This document shows, piece by piece, positions 6,285 to 11,675 of a stretch of DNA of 12,663 bases. Positions within the stretch are counted from its first letter, which is position 1. Each line of letters opens with the position of its first letter. A program made the translations under genes and the position numbers. The notes below the pieces were generated by a model. The model did no database searches, was not told where the DNA came from, and saw only the letters and a program-made list of their open reading frames with translations. The stretch comes from JALENY01 sp036310185 (lineage in GTDB: Bacteria > Bacillota > Clostridia > Lachnospirales > Lachnospiraceae), in NCBI GenBank assembly GCA_036310185.1, contig JAXJSH010000134.1, positions 1-12,663 on the forward strand, in the 5' to 3' direction.

Positions 6285-6968
6285 ATGAATAAAGCTACTT
6301 ATGAAGAACAGCTCCTGGAACTGCAGGAGCAGCATCGTTTCGCCCTGCACAAAATCTCTCATGAGATTCGCAATCCTGTAACAGTTATTAACAGTCTTCT
6401 GCAGCTCATTACAGACCAGCATCCGGAGGTCAATGACTTTGAATGCTGGGATCAGATTCTGGATAACATGGAATTTCTGAAAAGTCTGCTGAACGAGATT
6501 TCCACTTTTAACCGGTCTTCCGAGGTTCGCAGACAGACCATCAATGTGTATTACCTGCTGGAACGCATCGTCATGGATGCGAAAACCACCCTGTCCGGCA
6601 AAAACATTGGGATTCAGCTGCAGAAACATTCCGCACTTCCACCCATTGATGCGGATTCTGTAAAGCTGAGAGAAGTTTTCCTTAATCTGATTCGAAACAG
6701 CTCCGAAGCGATCGGAGAAAACGGAAACATTACAATCGGCATTGGATATGAAAACGATTCCGTCGTAATCACTTTTGCCGACGATGGACCAGGCATTCCA
6801 GAAGAATATCTGCCCACGATTTTCGAACCATTTGTCACTCATAAAAAAGAAGGCACCGGTCTGGGACTTGCTATCGCAAAAAACATAATAACTTCCCATT
6901 ACGGTACCATTTCTGTCGAATCCGAAGCCGGCAACGGCACTGTTTTTACCGTATCTTTGCCTATTTAA
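6285..6968 (+). CDS. Soluble orphan sensor histidine kinase
   Basis: A 227-residue kinase made of only a dimerisation/phosphoacceptor domain and an ATPase domain. The H-box is SHEIRNP with phosphorylatable H26. The HATPase_c part has the N-box NLIRNSSEAI (134-143), G1-box DDGPGIP (166-172), F-box FEPF (180-183) and G2-box GTGLGLAIAKN (190-200), ending in GNGTVFTVSLP. No membrane segment, PAS or other sensor domain is present, so it is cytoplasmic and must get its signal from a partner. No response regulator gene is nearby. The catalytic half resembles sporulation-type kinases (inference). Start: GAGGTG lies 6 nt before the ATG at 6285; an ATG at 6282 is immediately adjacent, and the frame is open further upstream to 6210 without a plausible SD. 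Confidence 0.9.
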   Translation: MNKATYEEQLLELQEQHRFALHKISHEIRNPVTVINSLLQLITDQHPEVNDFECWDQILDNMEFLKSLLNEISTFNRSSEVRRQTINVYYLLERIVMDAKTTLSGKNIGIQLQKHSALPPIDADSVKLREVFLNLIRNSSEAIGENGNITIGIGYENDSVVITFADDGPGIPEEYLPTIFEPFVTHKKEGTGLGLAIAKNIITSHYGTISVESEAGNGTVFTVSLPI

Positions 6969-7028
6969 CTGCACGGTTCGATTATAATATAATTTGATTG
7001 TAATGACAATAAGGGATTTCCTTCAAGG

Positions 7029-7054
7029 CTGCCACGATTTGTGGCAGTTTTTTT
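7029..7054 (+). terminator. Intrinsic terminator of the histidine kinase gene
   Basis: A perfect 7-bp stem CTGCCAC/GTGGCAG (7029-7035, 7041-7047) with a 5-nt loop is followed by seven T. It ends the plus-strand kinase transcript 60 bp after the stop codon and just before the convergent rhomboid gene's stop codon. Confidence 0.85.
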
Positions 7055-7056
7055 AT

Positions 7057-7668
7057 TTAAATCTGCTGATACGCACTCTTTTTCCGGTAAAAAAGCATGG
7101 CCAGTACAAATCCCAGTATCAGTCCGGTCACATGGGCCACATTGTCAACGCCTTCACTTACAAACCCGTAGTAAAGAGATAAAACAGCCATAACCGTCAT
7201 TTTTTTAATGGTCAGATTTTCCACTCTTCCTTTATTCCGGAGAATGACCCAAAGCAGACCGCCTAATATGCCAAATACAGCGCCAGATGCGCCTGCCGAC
7301 ACGACCACATCATTCTGCCAGAGACAAACAATGCCAGACACAATATTTGCACCGACCCCTGCAATCACATATAGCAGCAGGAATTTCACTCTTCCAAGAT
7401 ACTTCTCCAGATAATCGCCAAGTACATACAGAAGCAGCATATTATTAAGCAGATGCCGGATTCCAAAATGCAGAAACATAGAAGTAAACAGACGATACCA
7501 TTCCGTCTGCACCAGCAGATATGGCGTAAACATAGCCCCATGCTCCAGCATAAACATGGTATCCAGATTCGAACCGAGCACCTCAAACAGGAGAAATACG
7601 AGCATATTTACAGCAACCAGTCCTCTTGTCACATAACACACGTAATGGGTATTTTCTTTTTCAAACAT
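7057..7668 (-). CDS. Rhomboid-family intramembrane serine protease
   Basis: A 203-residue polytopic membrane protein that should cleave transmembrane substrates within the bilayer. About six hydrophobic helices are visible. HFGIRHLLNNM (67-77) is the family HxxxxHxxxN signature; GASGAVFG (126-133) holds catalytic S128; AHVTG (178-182) holds catalytic H179, where most relatives have AHxGG, a mild deviation. No extra cytoplasmic domain, so it is the compact bacterial type. The ATG at 7668 has AAAGGCGG 11 nt upstream; TTG codons at 7671 and 7677 are alternative starts. It is a single gene convergent with the histidine kinase. The substrate is not evident from context. Confidence 0.92.
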   Translation of the reverse strand: MFEKENTHYVCYVTRGLVAVNMLVFLLFEVLGSNLDTMFMLEHGAMFTPYLLVQTEWYRLFTSMFLHFGIRHLLNNMLLLYVLGDYLEKYLGRVKFLLLYVIAGVGANIVSGIVCLWQNDVVVSAGASGAVFGILGGLLWVILRNKGRVENLTIKKMTVMAVLSLYYGFVSEGVDNVAHVTGLILGFVLAMLFYRKKSAYQQI

Positions 7669-7712
7669 CAAAATCAAAGCCGCCTTTTTCTTTATTTCCC
7701 CTCAATGTATCG

Positions 7713-7741
7713 ATTATAAGCTTTTCAATGGAATTTTTCCA
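7713..7741 (-). promoter_or_regulatory. Probable sigma-A promoter of the rhomboid gene
   Basis: On the minus strand TGGAAA (7736-7741) and a perfect TATAAT (7713-7718) are separated by 17 bp, about 45 bp before the start codon. Confidence 0.55.
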
Positions 7742-7780
7742 CTGTATTCTTTTTCTATATTTTTAAGTTTTTATTACAGG

Positions 7781-7943
7781 TCACAATTTTTCTGTATAAT
7801 ACTCCAACTCGTGAAATATTCCCATTATATAAACATCCTTATTAACTACTTTGAATATTACAAGATAATTCATACCTTTCTCTTAAAGAAGCCAGCGAAT
7901 CCTTTGCTTCTTTTATTCTGTTTTCTTCTATTTGTTTTTCGGA
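7781..7943 (-). pseudogene. Remnant of a RelE/ParE-type toxin gene
   Basis: Two frames on the minus strand give consecutive pieces of a RelE/ParE-fold toxin. The first, from about 7943 to 7874, reads SEKQIEENRIKEAKDSLASL then RERYEL, like the toxin's middle helices (the nrIkeaidSLaxxPeRy region). The second, 7873-7781, is a 30-residue frame beginning MNYLVIFKVVNKDVYIMGIF and then HELEYYTEKL, stop, like the toxin's C-terminal strands (NYLVfYkVd..vyIl.i.H...dY). The piece between them is missing, with a frame change near 7873, and everything before 7943 is replaced by the repeat element at 7940-8021 after an in-frame stop at 7944-7946. No antitoxin gene is nearby. It is non-functional, unless the 30-residue piece is translated by chance. 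Confidence 0.55.
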
Positions 7944-8021
7944 TTACGGGAGCATAAAATGCGGAGTAATCCGCAGGTACCAAGGGTTCAAAATACCTTT
8001 TGAATCATATGATAATCATAT
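7940..8021 (+). repeat. Interspersed repeat element, copy A
   Basis: The core at 7966-8003 matches the reverse complement of 9598-9635 at 33 of 38 positions, and weaker similarity extends left to GGGAG at 7948. The core contains the hairpin TTCAAAA-TACC-TTTTGAA. An outer inverted repeat CGGATTAC (7940-7947)/GTAATCCG (7966-7973) lies on one side, and an odd palindrome ATATGAT-A-ATCATAT (8007-8021) on the other. No ORF. It lies between the toxin remnant and the FHA gene, within the otherwise gene-free stretch 7678-8084. Confidence 0.75.
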
Positions 8022-8084
8022 CATATCTTAAATATAGAATCTATGCTTTTCCATAAACGAACCAGATTACTATTTACATCCAAT

Positions 8085-9491
8085 TCACATTCTCACATAT
8101 GTACACTCCACATCTGCAAATTTTATCCTGTCGCCAGATTTTAATTTGAATGATTCTCTGTTTTCCAAAAGACATTCATTCACATAAGTTCCATTCCTGG
8201 AATTTAAATCCTCCAGATAATACTCATCTTCTCTGCACACGATCCTGGCGTGGATCCGGCTGACCGTCGCCTCCTTTAAAATAATCTGGGCTGTACCCGG
8301 CATTTTACCTATAATCGTCATTGGCTGCACAAGCGGGAATTTTGTGTGACTTTCTTCATGAATCAACATCGCCTGGGACTGAGGACAGATTGCTGACAAT
8401 AATGTGGTTGCCGTTTCCCGTTCCTCTGTCCCCATTTCCATAACCGTTTTTTTCTGGTCCGCTGCACAATATTGTTCATTGTTTTCTTCTTTATGATATA
8501 TGTCCATATTCAGCTGTTCTGAAATTAAATCCAACTCTAATTCATTTAAAAAAGTTTTTTCTGTCTTTTCTTTCCTCTTTGCACGTTTTTTCCAATTCCA
8601 GCGTGGCGGCCAATGCAGACGGGATAACCAGTGTTTTTCCTGTTTCGGCCATTCTTCTTCCTCTTTGAAAAATGCATCCAGATCCCGTTTTCTCTGTTCT
8701 TCCATCGCTTCACTGATTTTGCGGATTTTATTTGGCTGTATTGATTCATAATTTTTTCCCGTTTTTCTCTCTTCTGCTTTTCCGTCTTCCGCTTTTTTTA
8801 CCTCTAATTTTCTGCCTTCCGGTTTTCTGTCCTCTGATTCTCTGCTCTCCGCTTTTCCTGATTCCGTCGGTTCTTTTTCACTCCGAATTTGTTTTGCATA
8901 CTTATTAGCATCGCTATTTTTCTGTTTTTTAAGATTTTTTTCTTTTTTATTCCCATACAGCAGATTCCATAAATCTTCCAGATTAGTTCCACCCTGGGAT
9001 AAATAACGAAATATCCCATAAGCCAGCGTCACAGCCTCCCCATCCTGCTGATTCAGATACCCCAGTAAATACTGGGATATTTCCAGCAAACTGCTCCAGA
9101 TGTCCCTCTGGTAAAATGGAACGAAACAACACCGTACCCGGCAAGCATAGATATCCAGATACAACTCTTCCGGTGTCAGATATAAAAAATCAGGTCTCAT
9201 AAGATATTCCTGCATCTCAAGGAAATTCTCCAAAAGGCCGCCGAATATCCAGACCAATTCTTCTTTTCCCAGTGGATGCATCTGACAATAGGATGACAGT
9301 TTTTGCAGCGATGTATTTTCACAATACCAGATCTGACTCCCATCCAGAGCATGGAGACTGCATGGAAGCAGACCTTTGAGCAATCTGTGCAGTGCCACCT
9401 GGACTTCATAATTCTCCGATTGAATTTTTCCTCCGGAAAACAGTGTGTATGTGTGATTCATATCTCTTTTATATGTAATATTCAGCCCCAT
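8085..9491 (-). CDS. FHA-domain protein with DUF6382-like N-terminus, Tad-locus associated
   Basis: A 468-residue cytoplasmic protein. Residues 1 to about 180 resemble the DUF6382 domain found in Clostridia FHA proteins. About 181-370 is a charged K/E/R-rich linker, including seven imperfect pentapeptides at 212-246 (units such as RKPEG, RKLEV, KKAED). About 374-466 is an FHA domain: GK at 395-396, SRIHARI at 411-417 (S411, R412, H414) and LNSRNGTYVN at 429-438, so the phosphothreonine-binding residues are intact. It probably reads Ser/Thr kinase signals and regulates the pilus machine encoded upstream (inference). No kinase gene is in the window. The ATG at 9491 fits the domain start, but its SD is poor: GGAGG lies about 20 nt away. 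It follows the TadE-like gene after 172 bp containing repeat copy B, so it may be transcribed separately. Confidence 0.88.
   Translation of the reverse strand: MGLNITYKRDMNHTYTLFSGGKIQSENYEVQVALHRLLKGLLPCSLHALDGSQIWYCENTSLQKLSSYCQMHPLGKEELVWIFGGLLENFLEMQEYLMRPDFLYLTPEELYLDIYACRVRCCFVPFYQRDIWSSLLEISQYLLGYLNQQDGEAVTLAYGIFRYLSQGGTNLEDLWNLLYGNKKEKNLKKQKNSDANKYAKQIRSEKEPTESGKAESRESEDRKPEGRKLEVKKAEDGKAEERKTGKNYESIQPNKIRKISEAMEEQRKRDLDAFFKEEEEWPKQEKHWLSRLHWPPRWNWKKRAKRKEKTEKTFLNELELDLISEQLNMDIYHKEENNEQYCAADQKKTVMEMGTEERETATTLLSAICPQSQAMLIHEESHTKFPLVQPMTIIGKMPGTAQIILKEATVSRIHARIVCREDEYYLEDLNSRNGTYVNECLLENRESFKLKSGDRIKFADVECTYVRM
8754..8858 (-). repeat. 15-bp minisatellite coding pentapeptide repeats in the FHA linker
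   Basis: Seven imperfect 15-bp units encode GKAES, RESED, RKPEG, RKLEV, KKAED, GKAEE and RKTGK (residues 212-246). The coding strand is strongly purine-biased. Length change by slippage would keep the frame, since units are multiples of three. Confidence 0.6.
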
Positions 9492-9578
9492 CTCTATCTT
9501 CTTCTAAATCCTCCTTCTCCCGTATTTTGTTCTGCCATTGAAGTTTTTCCGGCCTATTCTTCTATCTGATATAATTTG

Positions 9579-9652
9579 CAATACTGTGATATTGGGGTCA
9601 AAAGGTATTTTGACCTCTTGATACCTACGGACTACTCATTTTCATATCTCCC
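9579..9652 (-). repeat. Interspersed repeat element, copy B
   Basis: The core at 9598-9635, read on the minus strand, is 33/38 identical to copy A at 7966-8003, and similarity continues to CTCCC at 9648-9652. It contains an 8-bp hairpin with tetraloop, GGTCAAAA (9596-9603)/TTTTGACC (9608-9615), and a side inverted repeat CAATA (9579-9583)/TATTG (9590-9594) in the place where copy A has its palindrome. No T-run follows, so it is not a terminator. It lies in the 172-bp gap between the second TadE-like gene and the FHA gene. Confidence 0.75.
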
Positions 9653-9663
9653 ATCATTGATCA

Positions 9664-10035
9664 TTACTTGTTTTGTGATACAGCCTGCATCTTACGGATA
9701 AATGTAACCGGTTTTTGCTTTTCTATTTTGGCTTCAATACGGATATCTTCACGAAAATTGTTCCAGCCCGCCGTACATATTCCGCTTATTATCACCTTAT
9801 TTTCTTTTTCTCCAAAGTCAGTCTCGCATTGTACGTCTTCAATTCCAAAGAGCCGTTCCGGCATCCGATGCCGCTCCGTATAAGCCTGTTCATAAGCGAC
9901 TGCTGTCATGCAGGCTCTTCCATGAACAAATGCACATAAAAATAAGATCAATCCAATGGCTAAAAGCAAAACGCCCATAATGACTGCAGCCTCAACCGTA
10001 TAGCTGCCCTGCACCCATTTTTTTCTTTTCTTCAT
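9664..10035 (-). CDS. TadE-like pseudopilin, short
   Basis: A 123-residue single-pass protein. A basic leader KKRKKWVQG ends in G10, followed by SYTVEAAVIMG with glutamate at +5 (E15) and a hydrophobic helix at about 12-34. This is the class of prepilin signal cleaved after glycine by a TadV/A24 peptidase. The remainder is a short extracytoplasmic domain without recognised motifs. Its ATG overlaps the peptidase stop as ATGA (4 bp), so the two are translationally coupled and the likely processing enzyme is encoded immediately before its substrate. GGGAGGCGGCGG directly precedes the start. It is a probable minor component of a Tad-type pilus or secretion apparatus. Confidence 0.85.
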   Translation of the reverse strand: MKKRKKWVQGSYTVEAAVIMGVLLLAIGLILFLCAFVHGRACMTAVAYEQAYTERHRMPERLFGIEDVQCETDFGEKENKVIISGICTAGWNNFREDIRIEAKIEKQKPVTFIRKMQAVSQNK

Positions 10036-10457
10036 CCGCCGCCTCCCATATGAATCAAAAAACCAATCAGTAAAAAGGGTGCAAATGGCAATGCTGTTTT
10101 CTTATTTCCCCGACGTAAAATCAGCAAACAAACCCCACACAATGCACAAGTCAGAAGCCCCCATAAAAGAATCCCGGCCGCTGCCTGTATGCCAAGATAA
10201 AATCCGATAACCGCCACCAGCAATCCATCCCCAAAACCAATTGCCCCGTCCGTCGGAAAGCTGACTGCGGATAAAATCAATCCTGGTATAAGTCCCAGAC
10301 AACCCTCCAGCCAGCCAAGATCCTCGTCCCGGAAGATCCATACAGCTCCCGCCACAAAAAAGCAAAATACGGACCCCAGACTGATTTCTTTTTTTCGTAT
10401 ATCTGTTATCGTATTTATGATTAAAAATGCAAGTATAAATCCCTGTCTAAATGTCAT
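10032..10457 (-). CDS. Prepilin peptidase, A24 family (TadV/CpaA type)
   Basis: A 141-residue polytopic membrane aspartyl protease that removes leader peptides from Tad prepilins. The two catalytic aspartates are visible: D19 in TITDIRKKEIS and D77 in GFGDG. About four to five hydrophobic segments are present, and LPFAPF at the start of the last helix is typical. The N-terminal methyltransferase domain of PilD is absent, as in TadV/CpaA. The ATG at 10457 has only a weak SD. Candidate substrates are the TadE-like proteins on both sides. It is separated from the upstream TadE-like gene by 400 bp of low-complexity sequence and coupled to the downstream one by a 4-bp overlap. Confidence 0.88.
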   Translation of the reverse strand: MTFRQGFILAFLIINTITDIRKKEISLGSVFCFFVAGAVWIFRDEDLGWLEGCLGLIPGLILSAVSFPTDGAIGFGDGLLVAVIGFYLGIQAAAGILLWGLLTCALCGVCLLILRRGNKKTALPFAPFLLIGFLIHMGGGG

Positions 10458-10857
10458 ATTCTTATCGTATCCCCGCTATCTTTTGATTTTTTCTGTTTTT
10501 GTCTTCCTACTTCTTTCATTAATTTATTTTTATCTTCACTTTAATATTTCCTTTGCTCATTCATTTTTGTTTTCACATTTTCTTTACTGATCTGCATTTC
10601 TTATTCACCTTTGCATTTCCTTTATCAACTCATTTTTTATTTTCATTTTCCTCTGCCGGCCCGTTCTTCATTTTCACCATTCTCTAATTTTCTGCCGGCT
10701 CGTTCTTCATTTTTACTTTCCCGCCTTCTCACGGATTCCTTTTCATCTTCAGGTTCATTCTTCTTATACATTTGTTTCCTGGTTTCACCTACAGACTTTC
10801 CTAACTGCTTTTTCAAAACGGTATAATATAAATCCGGCAAACGTTTATTCTTCTTCC
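10458..10857. other. Low-complexity, strand-asymmetric gap in the Tad-like locus
   Basis: These 400 bases are almost purely T/C-rich on the plus strand, hence purine-rich in the minus-strand transcript. A 39-bp imperfect tandem repeat starts at 10652 and 10691. The only ORF is minus 10643-10840 (65 codons, TTG start, no well-placed SD), K/E/R-rich, containing NEERAGR twice 13 residues apart and a GRKLE stretch also present in the FHA linker. I see no domain, and I do not call it a gene with confidence. The part 10458-10642 shows no coding, terminator or promoter signal I can defend. Confidence 0.5.
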
Positions 10858-11649
10858 TCAGTGAGCCTCACACCTGCTGCATATATGTACGTCTTCCACA
10901 TCCGACAGGGGAACCAGTTTCACATTTCTTGTCAGTCCGCTGCATGACATGGAACAGTGATATTTTTCGCCTTTTTCTGTCACATAATATATATCGTTCG
11001 TGGAATTCCCACTTCCGCATTTTTCACAGGAATGATAGCGGGAGCCATATTCGTTTCTTAGTTTGGCAAGTTCTGATTCCTGCACAGAATAAATTGATAA
11101 ATCCAGATAGGTGCAGGTTGATGATGTATGATATACCTCTCCATTTTCCGTCATATAGACCAGTTCATTTCCGGCTCCCGTTTTTCCTGCGCTCCCCGAT
11201 CCATTCGACTCACTTCTTCCCGTCCACGTGTGTACACGGGCCCGCAGCGCAAGCGGGATTGATGGCATGGGAAACAGTGTAACCGGAAGTTCATACTCAT
11301 AAATCTGATACAAATCTACAATATCGTTTGAAAAATATTCCTGTGCCGTATAAGCATACATACTAAGTATTTTTGCCCGCTGACTCAGTTTCGCACTCTG
11401 CTCTGTCTGAACACAGCACAGATTCATGATTCCGATCAGAGTAACCATCCCCAGCAAGAACAGGGGCAATACTACAGATGCCTCTACCGTCAGACTGGCT
11501 TTCTTGAAGATACACAGGGCTGTCCTCCCACAGCGGACATTGGGTAAACGTACTTGTTTTCGGGAAATGAATAACCGGAGAATTCCGATATCTGAAGAGT
11601 TCCTCCTTTTTCTTTTTTCTTGTTTTTGGGTGATTCTGTGAAAGGACAT
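10858..11649 (-). CDS. TadE-like pseudopilin with duplicated Cys/His module
   Basis: A 263-residue protein. A basic leader of about 51 residues precedes SLTVEASVVLPLF and a hydrophobic helix (52-77), with E56 at +5 if cleavage follows A51. This is a TadE-type class III prepilin signal, though with Ala rather than Gly at -1 and an unusually long leader. The C-terminal half has two related modules. Module 1 (about 163-211) reads VYMTENGEVYH, then C179 and YHSCEKC (C208, C211). Module 2 (about 220-260) reads YYVTEKGEKYH, then C232, C236 and ICSRC (C257, C260). Such Y-x-T-x-x-G-x-x-YH...C...CxxC units look like small zinc-binding ribbons or disulfide knots. Start: GGAGG lies 9 nt before the ATG at 11649. 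It follows the DUF5702-like gene by 26 bp, so same operon. Confidence 0.85.
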   Translation of the reverse strand: MSFHRITQKQEKRKRRNSSDIGILRLFISRKQVRLPNVRCGRTALCIFKKASLTVEASVVLPLFLLGMVTLIGIMNLCCVQTEQSAKLSQRAKILSMYAYTAQEYFSNDIVDLYQIYEYELPVTLFPMPSIPLALRARVHTWTGRSESNGSGSAGKTGAGNELVYMTENGEVYHTSSTCTYLDLSIYSVQESELAKLRNEYGSRYHSCEKCGSGNSTNDIYYVTEKGEKYHCSMSCSGLTRNVKLVPLSDVEDVHICSRCEAH

Positions 11650-11675
11650 TCCTGTGTACCTCCATGTTCTATTAT

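Noticed and set aside
6246..6974. Minus-strand ORF of 242 codons
   Set aside because: Antisense to the histidine kinase, whose H, N, G1, F and G2 boxes make the plus strand certain.
6978..7000. TATAAT-rich stretch after the kinase as a promoter
   Set aside because: No -35 at a suitable distance, and only the kinase terminator lies downstream.
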